Shown piece after piece: positions 1 to 6,635 of a stretch of 8,318 bases of DNA. This DNA comes from Rhodococcus sp. (in: high G+C Gram-positive bacteria). Its GTDB lineage: Bacteria > Actinomycetota > Actinomycetes > Mycobacteriales > Mycobacteriaceae. Both the position numbers and the translations under genes were made by a program. How positions within the stretch are numbered: position 1 is the first letter of the stretch; every line of letters starts with the position of its first letter. The notes beneath the pieces are model-generated. The model was not told the DNA's origin and did no database searches. It saw only the letters and a list, made by a program, of their open reading frames with translations. The stretch lies in assembly GCA_012515885.1 (NCBI GenBank), contig JAAYXN010000154.1:1-8318 (forward strand). Reading direction: 5' to 3'.

Positions 1-804
1 ACCCGACCGGTGTTGTTCTCGACGTTCCTCATGTGGGTGCTTGCCGATCTGTTTCAAGCGCTCCCTGAAGTCGGCGACATCGACAAGCCGAAGCTCATTT
101 TCATTTTCGACGAGGCACACCTGCTGTTCACGGACGCATCGAAAGCGTTCTTGAACCAGGTGGAACAGACGGTCAAGCTGATCCGGTCCAAGGGTGTCGG
201 TGTCTTTTTCTGCACTCAGCTGCCGACAGATATTCCCAATGCGGTGCTCTCACAGTTGGGTGCCCGTATTCAACATGCCTTGCGTGCGTTTACCCCCGAC
301 GACCAGAAGGCGCTCAGCAAGACTGTCCGTACCTATCCGAAGACGAAGCACTATGACCTGGAAGAGGTGCTGACGTCGTTGGGCACTGGTGAGGCCATCG
401 TGACGGTGCTCTCCGAGAAGGGTGCGCCAACCCCGGTGGCGTGGACGAGGATTCGTCCTCCACGCTCCCTAATGGACACCATTGGAGAGGATGCGATTGC
501 TGCCGCGGCACGTGCGAGCATGTTGGCCAGCAAGTACCTCGACACCATTGATCGAGAATCGGCCTACGAGAAGCTGACCGCAAAAATGGCGGACGGCGAG
601 GGCGTGGACGCGGGTATCGACTTGCCAACCCTGCCTACTGAACTACCAGAGGCAGAGGTACCGCGGGACGCGGGCGAGCCGTCGCTGGCCGATCAGGTGT
701 TGGGCAATTCTGCCGTCAAAGGTTTCCTGCGTTCGGCTGCGTCGTCGGCAGGACGCGAATTCAGCAGGAGCCTATTTGGAACAGGCCGTCGACGCCGCAG
801 GTAG
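1..804 (+). CDS. HerA-like DUF853 ATPase, 3' part (Rv2510c-like)
   Basis: Partial gene: the reading frame is open from base 1, so the true start lies upstream and 267 C-terminal codons are visible, ending at TAG 802-804. A hydrophobic strand followed by FDEAH (Asp codon 109-111, Glu 112-114) is a Walker B motif with catalytic glutamate. It is followed by a strand ending in FFCTQLPTDIP and by GARIQHALRAFTPDDQKAL, both typical of the C-terminal half of DUF853 (HerA/FtsK-like P-loop ATPases such as E. coli YjgR and Rv2510c). The Walker A part is outside the window. The protein ends in a Gly-Arg tail of five arginines after SLFG, common in my recollection of this family. The cellular role is not established; HerA relatives are DNA translocases, but DUF853 function is unproven. 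The gene converges on cmrA, the same arrangement as Rv2510c/Rv2509, which supports the assignment. Confidence 0.88.
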   Translation, partial: TRPVLFSTFLMWVLADLFQALPEVGDIDKPKLIFIFDEAHLLFTDASKAFLNQVEQTVKLIRSKGVGVFFCTQLPTDIPNAVLSQLGARIQHALRAFTPDDQKALSKTVRTYPKTKHYDLEEVLTSLGTGEAIVTVLSEKGAPTPVAWTRIRPPRSLMDTIGEDAIAAAARASMLASKYLDTIDRESAYEKLTAKMADGEGVDAGIDLPTLPTELPEAEVPRDAGEPSLADQVLGNSAVKGFLRSAASSAGREFSRSLFGTGRRRRR

Positions 805-821
805 CGACATCGACGGCCTGT
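781..821. terminator. Candidate bidirectional hairpin between convergent genes
   Basis: ACAGGCCGTCGA (781-792) is repeated as a perfect inverted copy TCGACGGCCTGT (810-821), leaving a 17-base loop. The left arm lies within the last codons of the ATPase gene and the loop contains its TAG stop. On the + strand a run of five T follows at 831-835, about ten bases beyond the stem and inside the end of cmrA. On the - strand no T run follows. The GC-rich 12-bp stem between two genes whose stops are only 23 bases apart fits a shared terminator, but the T-tracts are not canonical. Confidence 0.5.
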
Positions 822-827
822 GACGGG

Positions 828-1637
828 CTATTTTTCGCTGCCGAGTTTGCTGTAGAACGAGCCGACGATCGGCGCAACGATCGCGCGGGGGCTGTACTGG
901 CCTGCCGTCGACATGGCTTTGCTGATGATGCCAGGAACGATGCGCATCTTGTTGGCAGCGAGGGCGTCGAGGGAGACCTTGGCGGTGTACTCGCTGGAGA
1001 TCCACAGTGCGTCTGGTACCAGCTTGTCGAGGAACGACGCATCGGCGGGGTCAGGTGTTTCGGTACGCACCGGCCCGGGGGCGAGGAGCGTGACGTTGAC
1101 TCCCGTGCCCTTTAGTTCGCCGCGCAGCGACTCGGAGAAGGTGTTCACGAACGCCTTGGTTGCCGCGTAGGTCGCGTTGTTGGGGATCGGCATGTTTCCG
1201 GCCGCAGAACCGACCATGAGGATGGCACCGGATTTGCGGTTCAACATTCCGGGCAGCACTGCCAGGGTCAGGTCGTGGACGGCGACTGCGTTCAGCTCGA
1301 CCTGGTCCCGCTCGTAGTCGAAGTCGAGATCCTTGAGGGGGCCAAAGGTCGCAATTCCTGCGTTGTTGCACAGGATGGAAATCTCGCGTCCAGACAGTTC
1401 CTCAATGAGGGGTACGCGCTGCTCGCGGTTGGACAAATCGCAGGCACGGACCTCGACGTCAACGCAATGACGGTCACGAAGCTCGGTAGCGAGCTTCTCC
1501 ATGATGTCGCCGCGACGGGCTACGAGGATCAGGGAATGGCCGCGGGCAGCGAGGTCAGCGGCCAGCGCCTCCCCGATTCCGGAGGAGGCGCCGGTCACGA
1601 CGGCACGGGCAGTGGGGTTCGGTGTCGGCAAGCTCAC
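828..1637 (-). CDS. cmrA: Short-chain dehydrogenase, mycolate reductase CmrA (Rv2509-like)
   Basis: A 269-residue classical SDR. The cofactor motif TGASSGIG is at residues 15-22, NNAG at 91-94, and the catalytic tetrad is complete: N116, S144, Y157 and K161 (YAATK). ELNAVAVHDLTLAVLPGM, SAAGN.PI.NATYAATKAFVNTFSESLRGEL and the C-terminal SPRAIVAPIVG block match my memory of Rv2509 closely. In Corynebacterium and Mycobacterium this enzyme is known to reduce the 3-oxo intermediate made by Pks13 to the mature beta-hydroxy mycolate, needed for efficient attachment of mycolates to arabinogalactan. The start is a GTG at 1635-1637, giving MSLPTPNPTARAVVTG, which aligns with the Rv2509 N-terminus; no strong Shine-Dalgarno is visible. 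It begins 19 bases after the fadH stop on the same strand, so translation probably depends on the fadH transcript. The converging DUF853 gene reproduces the M. tuberculosis order. Confidence 0.9.
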   Translation of the reverse strand: MSLPTPNPTARAVVTGASSGIGEALAADLAARGHSLILVARRGDIMEKLATELRDRHCVDVEVRACDLSNREQRVPLIEELSGREISILCNNAGIATFGPLKDLDFDYERDQVELNAVAVHDLTLAVLPGMLNRKSGAILMVGSAAGNMPIPNNATYAATKAFVNTFSESLRGELKGTGVNVTLLAPGPVRTETPDPADASFLDKLVPDALWISSEYTAKVSLDALAANKMRIVPGIISKAMSTAGQYSPRAIVAPIVGSFYSKLGSEK

Positions 1638-1656
1638 AGCCAGTCAGACTAGCCGC

Positions 1657-3699
1657 TTACAGCGAGGCTGCCAGTCGGGTGCCCTGTTCGATGGCGCGTT
1701 TGGCGTCAAGTTCGGCGGCGACGTCGGCTCCGCCGATGACGTGGGTGAGGACACCGGCGACGGTGAGTTCATCGACGAGATCACGCACGGATTCTTGTCC
1801 CGCGCAGATCACGACGGTGTCGACGGCCAGTGTGCGGGGGTTCTCATGGTTTTCGCCGAAGCTGATGTGCAGGCCGTCGTCATCGATGCGTTCGTAGTTG
1901 ACGCCGGTCAGTTCGTGGACGCCTTTCGCTTTGGTTGAGGCGCGGTGGACCCAGCCGGTGGTTTTTGCGAGCCCGGCACCGATCCGGCCCTTTTTGCGTT
2001 GAAGCAGGTAGACCTCGCGGGGCGATTTTTCTGGGACGGGTGTGGTGAGCGCGCCTGGAGCTTTTTCTGGGTCGGTGACCCCCCACTCTTGCTTCCACTC
2101 TTTGAGGTCGAGGCTGGGTGAGTTCTCGGTGGTGAGAAATTCGCTGACGTCGATGCCGATACCGCCGGCGCCGATAACGGCGACGGTTTTGCCGACGGGC
2201 TTTCCGTCTCGAACCACCTCTGGGTAGGTGAGGACAGAGGGGTGTTCGATGCCGGGGATGGCTGGTACGCGCGGGCTGACACCGGTGGCGAGGATGACTT
2301 CGTCGAAGTTTCCGGTGAGGTCGGCGGCACTCACCCGTGTGCCCAGGCGGACGTCGACACCGGTGAGGTCGAGTTGGCGGGTGTAGTAGCGGATGGTCTC
2401 GGCAAATTCTTCTTTGCCGGGAATCCGCTTGGCGATGCCGAATTGGCCGCCGATTTCGGGGCCAGCTTCGAACAGGGTGACGGTGTGTCCGCGGCGTGCC
2501 AGGTTGGTTGCGGCAGCGAGTCCTGCTGGGCCTGCGCCGACGACGGCGAGCCGCTTGGTGCGGCGGGTGGGAAGAAGTACCAGTTCGGTTTCGCGTGCGG
2601 CACGCGGGTTGAGCAGGCATGAGACGTGCTTGTTCTGGAACGCGTGGTCCAAGCACGCCTGGTTGCAGGCGATGCAGGTGTTGATTTCGTCTGGGGCGCC
2701 CGCTGCTGCTTTGCGTACCCAGTCGGGGTCGGAGAGGAAGGGGCGGGCCATCGCGATCAGTTGGGCTTCGCCGCGGGTGAGGACTTCTTCGGCGACTTGC
2801 GGCATGTTGATGCGGTTGGCGGCTGCGACGGGGATGCTCACGTGCTTTTCGAGCTTGCCGGTGATGTCGACGAACGCTGCCCGCGGCACGGACGTGACGA
2901 TGGTCGGAACCCGCGACTCGTGCCAGCCGATGTCGGTGTTGATGATGGTGGCGCCTGCGGCTTCAACTTCCTGTGCCAGCGCCACGATTTCGTCCCACTC
3001 TTGACCGCCTTCAACGAGGTCTGCCATGGAGAGTCGAAACACGATGATGAAGTTCGGTCCGACTGCCTGGCGGGTGCGTCGGACGATCTCGACGGCGATA
3101 CGTCGACGATTCTCGGGGGTGCCTCCCCATTCGTCGGTGCGCTTGTTGGTGCGTTCGGCGAGGAACTGGTTGATGAAATAGCCTTCACCGCCCATGATTT
3201 CGACGCCGTCATATCCAGCCTTCTGCGCGAGCCGTGCGCAACGCACATAGTTACGGATCTGCCAGCGCACGCCGCGACTGGTGAGTTTGCGCGGCTTGAA
3301 CGGGTTGATCGGTGCCTTGATAGCGGAGGCACTGACGCTGAGCGGCTGGTAGCTGTAGCGGCCTGCGTGCAGAATCTGCAGCGCGATCTTTCCGCCCTCG
3401 GCGTGAACTGCTGAGGTGATCTTCTGGTGTCGACGCGCTTCGAGTCGGTTGGTGAGTTTGGCACCGAACGGTGCCAGCCAACCAGTCCGGTTGGGGGCGT
3501 AGCCGCCAGTGATGATCAGCCCAACCCCGCCGCGGGCACGCTCGGCGAAGTACGCGGCGAGCTTGTCGATGTTTTTGGCACGGTCTTCTAGACCGGTGTG
3601 CATCGACGCCATGATGGCGCGGTTTTTGAGCGTCGTGAATCCGAGATCAAGTGGTGAAAGAAGTTTCGGATAGTCAGTCGACGTTGGATTCTCGGTCAT
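1657..3699 (-). CDS. fadH: NADPH-dependent 2,4-dienoyl-CoA reductase FadH
   Basis: A 680-residue iron-sulfur flavoprotein, the normal length for FadH (Rv1175c and E. coli FadH are about 670). It reduces 2,4-dienoyl-CoA during beta-oxidation of unsaturated fatty acids in the cytosol. Residues about 10-335 are an Old Yellow Enzyme-type TIM barrel binding FMN, with EGYFINQFLAERTN around Y174 and IGWHE at H260, equivalent to the proposed catalytic Tyr/His pair of E. coli FadH. The 4Fe-4S ligands C342, C345, C349 and C361 have the exact CX2CX3CX11C spacing. A FAD-binding Rossmann motif GAGPAG is at 388-393 and an NADP-type motif GAGGIG at 510-515. ATG 3697-3699 has a good AAGGA (3707-3711) seven bases upstream. 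It follows padR by 75 bases and precedes cmrA by 19. PadR-fadH adjacency is also found in M. tuberculosis. No defect is seen. A related flavin enoate reductase remains possible, but the FeS motif and neighbour favour FadH. Confidence 0.93.
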   Translation of the reverse strand: MTENPTSTDYPKLLSPLDLGFTTLKNRAIMASMHTGLEDRAKNIDKLAAYFAERARGGVGLIITGGYAPNRTGWLAPFGAKLTNRLEARRHQKITSAVHAEGGKIALQILHAGRYSYQPLSVSASAIKAPINPFKPRKLTSRGVRWQIRNYVRCARLAQKAGYDGVEIMGGEGYFINQFLAERTNKRTDEWGGTPENRRRIAVEIVRRTRQAVGPNFIIVFRLSMADLVEGGQEWDEIVALAQEVEAAGATIINTDIGWHESRVPTIVTSVPRAAFVDITGKLEKHVSIPVAAANRINMPQVAEEVLTRGEAQLIAMARPFLSDPDWVRKAAAGAPDEINTCIACNQACLDHAFQNKHVSCLLNPRAARETELVLLPTRRTKRLAVVGAGPAGLAAATNLARRGHTVTLFEAGPEIGGQFGIAKRIPGKEEFAETIRYYTRQLDLTGVDVRLGTRVSAADLTGNFDEVILATGVSPRVPAIPGIEHPSVLTYPEVVRDGKPVGKTVAVIGAGGIGIDVSEFLTTENSPSLDLKEWKQEWGVTDPEKAPGALTTPVPEKSPREVYLLQRKKGRIGAGLAKTTGWVHRASTKAKGVHELTGVNYERIDDDGLHISFGENHENPRTLAVDTVVICAGQESVRDLVDELTVAGVLTHVIGGADVAAELDAKRAIEQGTRLAASL

Positions 3700-3706
3700 G
3701 GGCTCG

Positions 3707-3711
3707 TCCTT
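3707..3711 (-). promoter_or_regulatory. Ribosome binding site of fadH
   Basis: On the - strand AAGGA (followed by CGAG) ends seven bases before the ATG at 3699. It supports that ATG and indicates independent translation initiation of fadH within the padR-fadH-cmrA unit. Confidence 0.7.
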
Positions 3712-3757
3712 ACTTGTGTGTGCGCGGGGCTGTGCGCGTTCGGTGGAGGGAGACGGT

Positions 3758-3791
3758 TTAAGGCTGTGCGGGACTTAAGGCTGTGGGGGAG
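3758..3791. repeat. 17-bp tandem duplication at the padR stop
   Basis: TTAAGGCTGTGCGGGAC (3758-3774) is followed directly by TTAAGGCTGTGGGGGAG (3775-3791), 15 of 17 identical. The second copy contains the padR stop codon and last codons; the first copy lies just downstream in the padR-fadH gap. It looks like a small slippage duplication; because 17 is not a multiple of three, the duplicated copy is out of frame with padR. Confidence 0.75.
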
Positions 3792-4329
3792 CGGCGTCGG
3801 CGTGGAGGGCGCTGAGAACTTCTTCGCACCAGGCAACGAAGCAGTCTTCGACGCGGATGCCGCCGCGTAGCACGAGGTATTGGTGCAGTGCGGTTCCGGT
3901 GAGCTGGCTGGGGTTGGGGAAGTCGTGTTTTTCGATGCTGCGGTACAGCTCAAGTCGTGCGCTGTGGGTGTCGCGCTGCTGCTCGATTTCGCGGAGCAGC
4001 GAATCCAGATCGCCGTAGGCTGCTGCGCGGATTTTGACGCCGAGATCGCTGCGTACTTGGTGCGCTTCGCTGGGTTCGGCGATCCATCGGGCAAGTTCGT
4101 CGCGGCCTGTGGGGGTGACGCGGTAGACCTTCTTGTCTGGGCGTCCGTCCTGCGTGACGGATTCGGCCTCCACCCACCCGGCGTCGCTCATTCGCCGCAG
4201 GACTCGGTAGATCTGCTGGTGAGTTGCCGAATGGAAGAACCCGATCGACTTGTCGAATCGTCGGGCCAGTTCGTACCCGGACCCTTCCTGCTCGGTCAGG
4301 GAGACAAGTAGTGCATGTTCGAGTGCCAC
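3775..4329 (-). CDS. PadR-family transcriptional regulator (Rv1176c-like)
   Basis: A 184-residue protein with the PadR winged helix-turn-helix at residues about 3-83: an N-terminal LEHALLVSL helix, the SGYELARRFDKSIGFF helix, a recognition region HQQIYRVLRRMSDAGWV, and the wing ending in KKVYRVTPTGRDELARWI. Residues about 90-178 form the helical C-terminal dimerisation domain (Vir_act_alpha_C type), rich in Arg, Glu and Leu. PadR proteins are usually repressors released by small ligands; the ligand cannot be told from the sequence. The start is GTG 4327-4329, giving MALEHALL, the typical PadR N-terminus; no Shine-Dalgarno precedes it and the likely -10 ends only seven bases upstream, so the mRNA is probably leaderless. 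It is the first gene of a presumed padR-fadH-cmrA operon and is divergent from an MFS transporter, both plausible targets. Rv1176c sits in the same position beside fadH in M. tuberculosis. Confidence 0.9.
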   Translation of the reverse strand: MALEHALLVSLTEQEGSGYELARRFDKSIGFFHSATHQQIYRVLRRMSDAGWVEAESVTQDGRPDKKVYRVTPTGRDELARWIAEPSEAHQVRSDLGVKIRAAAYGDLDSLLREIEQQRDTHSARLELYRSIEKHDFPNPSQLTGTALHQYLVLRGGIRVEDCFVAWCEEVLSALHADAAPPQP

Positions 4330-4336
4330 AAGAATC

Positions 4337-4365
4337 AGTATCTATGCAACGAGGTGCCTATGCAA
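4337..4365 (-). promoter_or_regulatory. Candidate padR-fadH-cmrA promoter (leaderless)
   Basis: On the - strand TTGCAT (4360-4365) and GATACT (4337-4342) are separated by 17 bases, a good sigma70-type arrangement with four of six -10 positions matching TATAAT. A start of transcription seven or eight bases beyond the -10 falls on the GTG start codon at 4329, which fits the absence of a Shine-Dalgarno. Inferred from sequence only. Confidence 0.55.
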
Positions 4366-4374
4366 CTAGGTGCA
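4343..4374. promoter_or_regulatory. Tandem 16-bp repeats, probable PadR operator
   Basis: TATGCAACGAGGTGCC (4343-4358) and TATGCAACTAGGTGCA (4359-4374) are adjacent direct repeats with 14 of 16 identities. The right copy contains an imperfect dyad TGCAACTAGGTGCA (12 of 14 symmetric positions). The pair covers the -35 and spacer of the presumed padR promoter and lies 78 bases upstream of the transporter ATG, so a bound dimer pair could repress padR-fadH-cmrA and affect the divergent gene. The binding protein is inferred from position. Confidence 0.6.
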
Positions 4375-4452
4375 CCCTAAGTTGGCGGTAGGCGCTGCGC
4401 CCTGGTGTGGCGAAGGTCGGCCATCGCGGTGAGCTGGAATAAGCTGCCGACC

Positions 4453-5778
4453 ATGATCGCGGATGTGCGAGGACAGGCGGGGATCGGCGAGGCCGCCACA
4501 CGACGTCAGGTGTTTGCGTGGGGTCTGTGGGATTGGGGGTCAGCGGCCTTCAATGCGGTCATCGTGACGTTCGTCTTCTCGGTGTATCTCACTGACGCCG
4601 TCGGTGCTGATTTGCCCGGCTCGATTTCGGCAGGTGCGTGGCTGGGATGGTCTCTGGCAATCGCGGGCTTCCTCATCGCAGTACTGGCGCCGGTCACGGG
4701 ACAGCGCTTTGACGCGTCGGGACGCAGAAAACGAGCCCTGGGGTTGCTCACGTTCGCGACTGTCGGCTGCATGTTGGGCATGTTCTTCGTCAAGGATTCC
4801 TACGAGTACCTGTGGCTCGGTCTTGTCCTCCTTGCTGCCGGATCAGTGATTTTCGAACTGGCCAACGTGCCCTATAACGCGATGTTGCGTCAGGTGTCGG
4901 TGCCGGAGAATATCGGCCGTATCTCCGGATTCGGTTGGGCAATGGGCTACTTCGGTGGCATCGTGCTGCTGCTGGTGGCCTACTTCGGCTTCATCGCTGG
5001 TGACGGAGATAGTCGCGGACTGCTGGGCATCGACGTCGAAGATGGAATGAATATCCGCATGGTGGTGCTGCTTGCGGCCGTGTGGTTCGCCGTCTTTGCG
5101 ATCCCGGTTCTGCTGAAGGTCCCCGAACTGCCGCCTACTGAATCGGCCCAAGATAGCCCGGGATTCATCGAGTCCTACCGATTACTGTGGCGCGATATCA
5201 AGGACCTATGGGCTAGCGATCGCCGCACTGTCTGGTTCCTTGGAGCCAGCGCTCTTTTTCGTGATGGGCTCGCCGGTGTATTCACTTTCGGCGCGGTCCT
5301 CGCCGTGACGGTGTACGAAATCTCTGCGGCAGATGTCCTGCTGTTCGGTGTGGCTGCCAACGTGATCTCGGCGATCGGCGCGCTCGTCGCCGGGCGCTAC
5401 GACGATCGGATCGGCCCAAAGACAGTGATCGCGTTTTCGCTGGCGTCCATGATCGTTGTCGGCCTGATTCTGCTGGTGGTGTCCGGTCCGCTGATGTTCT
5501 GGATTTTCGGACTTGCACTGTGCCTTTTCGTTGGCCCGGCCCAGTCGTCTGCGCGCACGTTCCTTGCGCGCATCACGCCTCCGGGCAGGGAGGGCCAGTT
5601 CTTTGGGCTCTACGCCACGACGGGACGTGCGGTGTCCTTCCTCTCGCCCGCGCTATTTGGTCTGTTTGCGTGGGCGTTCGCCGCAGATCGTGCGGGCATT
5701 GCGGGCTTGCTCGTTGTCCTGGGTCTTGGACTCGCGGCTTTGCTTGCCGTGCGCGCCCCCGAGCAGACGGCCGCCTAG
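4453..5778 (+). CDS. MFS transporter, UMF1/Atg22-like
   Basis: About 441 residues and roughly 12 hydrophobic segments, so an inner-membrane permease of the major facilitator superfamily. TM1 carries WGLWDWGSAAFNAVI; the 2-3 loop has GQRFDASGRRKRAL (about 83-96), a variant of the MFS GxxxDRxGRR signature; ANVPYNAMLRQVSVPENIGRISG and GWAMGYFGG (about 137-169), a second loop RYDDRIGPKTV (315-325) and GQFFGLYATTGRAVSFLSP (381-399) are typical of the UMF1/Atg22-like group. The substrate is unknown for most bacterial members. The frame also allows GTG starts at 4405 and 4429; ATG 4453 is preferred because it leaves a short hydrophilic N-terminus before TM1, but no start has a convincing Shine-Dalgarno. 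It is divergent from padR, whose operator-like repeats lie upstream, suggesting co-regulation, and convergent with tetR (22-base gap). Confidence 0.83.
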   Translation: MIADVRGQAGIGEAATRRQVFAWGLWDWGSAAFNAVIVTFVFSVYLTDAVGADLPGSISAGAWLGWSLAIAGFLIAVLAPVTGQRFDASGRRKRALGLLTFATVGCMLGMFFVKDSYEYLWLGLVLLAAGSVIFELANVPYNAMLRQVSVPENIGRISGFGWAMGYFGGIVLLLVAYFGFIAGDGDSRGLLGIDVEDGMNIRMVVLLAAVWFAVFAIPVLLKVPELPPTESAQDSPGFIESYRLLWRDIKDLWASDRRTVWFLGASALFRDGLAGVFTFGAVLAVTVYEISAADVLLFGVAANVISAIGALVAGRYDDRIGPKTVIAFSLASMIVVGLILLVVSGPLMFWIFGLALCLFVGPAQSSARTFLARITPPGREGQFFGLYATTGRAVSFLSPALFGLFAWAFAADRAGIAGLLVVLGLGLAALLAVRAPEQTAA

Positions 5779-5800
5779 AGCTTGTAGGTATCGAACTCAG

Positions 5801-6463
5801 CTAGGACGGGTGTTGCCGCCATTGGCCAATACCGAGAAGGATCAGGCGCAGTTGCCGCTCTGCCTGAGTGATGACTTCGTCGCGTGACCGTGCGCCGGGG
5901 GCATCAGCCTCCAGCAACCCGATGACGGCGGAAAGCATGGTGGAGACGATGAGGTCGGCGGTCATCTCTAGATCATCGGAGTTCCATTGCGCCAGCATGG
6001 GAACGCGGGAGAGATCGATAGTGAGTTCGGTGGAAAAGACGCGCATTTCGGCGGCAATGGCCCGACGGATTTCGGGGACGCCGCCGTAGCGCTCGCGGCT
6101 GAAGAAGCGGAACTGTGCTTCGTGCGCGGAGACGTGTCTAACGAGGACATCGAGTGATTCTTTGGCCGACTGCGGTGTGGTGGTGCGTCTGACTTCGCGA
6201 AGCATTTGACGCAGTACCCGCATGCTCTCTTCGACGAGCACCACACCAAGCTCTTCTAGCGAGGCGAAGTGACGGTAGAAGGCGGTGGGAACGATGTCGG
6301 CGGTGCGTGCGACCTCGCGCAGGCTGATGCTTGCGAAGCTCCGATCCGCAAGAAGCTCAAGGGTGCCGTCAATGAGGGCTTTGCGCGTCCGTTCTTTGCG
6401 GGCGGCTCTTGACTCGGGTCCAGCCTCGGAGTTCCTCACCAAGAGGAGTTTATCTGTCGTCAT
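5801..6463 (-). CDS. TetR-family repressor, FabR/DesT-like
   Basis: A 220-residue TetR regulator. RKERTRKALIDGTLELL (about 22-38) and SISLREVARTADIVPTAFYRHF (45-66) form the helix-turn-helix DNA-binding domain. YRHFASLEELGVVLVEES directly after the HTH and FRFFSRERYGG (118-128) followed by IRRAIAAEM resemble FabR of E. coli and DesT of Pseudomonas. Those proteins bind acyl-CoA or acyl-ACP and repress unsaturated fatty acid synthesis or desaturase genes according to the saturated/unsaturated ratio; DesT controls an oxidoreductase-desaturase operon. Here the gene is divergent from just such an operon (172-base gap), so the same role is inferred. The start is ATG 6461-6463 with a weak AGGCGAG upstream. 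Dyads in the shared intergenic region are likely operators and suggest autoregulation. The subfamily assignment rests on motif recall; the TetR family is certain. Confidence 0.85.
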   Translation of the reverse strand: MTTDKLLLVRNSEAGPESRAARKERTRKALIDGTLELLADRSFASISLREVARTADIVPTAFYRHFASLEELGVVLVEESMRVLRQMLREVRRTTTPQSAKESLDVLVRHVSAHEAQFRFFSRERYGGVPEIRRAIAAEMRVFSTELTIDLSRVPMLAQWNSDDLEMTADLIVSTMLSAVIGLLEADAPGARSRDEVITQAERQLRLILLGIGQWRQHPS

Positions 6464-6540
6464 TTCTCGCCTACGTTTCTCGGCTCTATCTCGGTCTGGT
6501 TGACCAGCACCGAACCAGCATCAGCGAACGGCCATCTAGG

Positions 6541-6559
6541 AGTGTGTCGACCGTCACAT
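6541..6559. promoter_or_regulatory. Second candidate TetR operator (tetR-proximal)
   Basis: AGTGTGTCGACCGTCACAT shares AGTGT, CGACCGT and CAC in the same order with the dyad at 6601-6618, differing by single-base gaps, and is itself an imperfect dyad with TGTG/CACA ends (12 of 16 symmetric). It lies 78 bases upstream of tetR, where it could mediate autoregulation. Confidence 0.4.
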
Positions 6560-6564
6560 CTTGA

Positions 6565-6594
6565 TTGACAGTCTCGCCTTGCCGTCGCGACACT
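6565..6594 (+). promoter_or_regulatory. Candidate promoter of the reductase-desaturase operon
   Basis: TTGACA (6565-6570) is a perfect -35 hexamer. GACACT (6589-6594), 18 bases further on, is a poor -10 (three of six). Transcription would begin near 6601, at the edge of the dyad described below, a suitable place for repression. The -35 is clear; the -10 is uncertain. Confidence 0.35.
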
Positions 6595-6600
6595 GTAGTT

Positions 6601-6618
6601 AGTGTACGACCGTGCACT
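6601..6618. promoter_or_regulatory. Candidate TetR (FabR/DesT-like) operator
   Basis: AGTGTACGACCGTGCACT is an interrupted dyad: AGTGTAC and GTGCACT are inverted copies with six of seven matches around GACC, and the symmetry continues partly outward (TT/GA). A further inverted ACACT at 6590-6594 pairs with the AGTGT at 6601-6605. Its size and place, between the -35 and the ribosome binding site of the reductase gene, fit a TetR-dimer operator. Confidence 0.55.
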
Positions 6619-6624
6619 GAAAAA

Positions 6625-6630
6625 GGGAGG
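6625..6630 (+). promoter_or_regulatory. Ribosome binding site fixing the GTG start
   Basis: GGGAGG ends five bases before GTG 6636-6638. It is the strongest Shine-Dalgarno in the window and decides the unusual GTG start of the reductase gene. Confidence 0.8.
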
Positions 6631-6635
6631 TTGTT

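Noticed and set aside
1880..2656. Arg/Pro-rich - strand frames overlapping fadH (1880-2656, 1908-2330, 2838-3464)
   Set aside because: Low-complexity composition typical of out-of-frame reading of a high-GC gene.
2242..3414. Long + strand open frames (2242-2622, 2393-3004, 2626-3414) opposite fadH
   Set aside because: They lie wholly inside fadH on the other strand, show no recognisable domain and come from the GC-rich codon pattern of a gene with complete catalytic motifs.
3880..4311. 143-codon + strand frame opposite padR
   Set aside because: Shadow of padR, which has a clear winged-helix domain.
4391..4401. Short palindrome GGCGCTGCGCC upstream of the transporter
   Set aside because: Five-base arms around one base are expected by chance at this GC content.
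6496..6507. CTGGT-TG-ACCAG palindrome in the tetR leader
   Set aside because: Short, unrelated to the AGTGT dyads and without a second copy; possibly chance.
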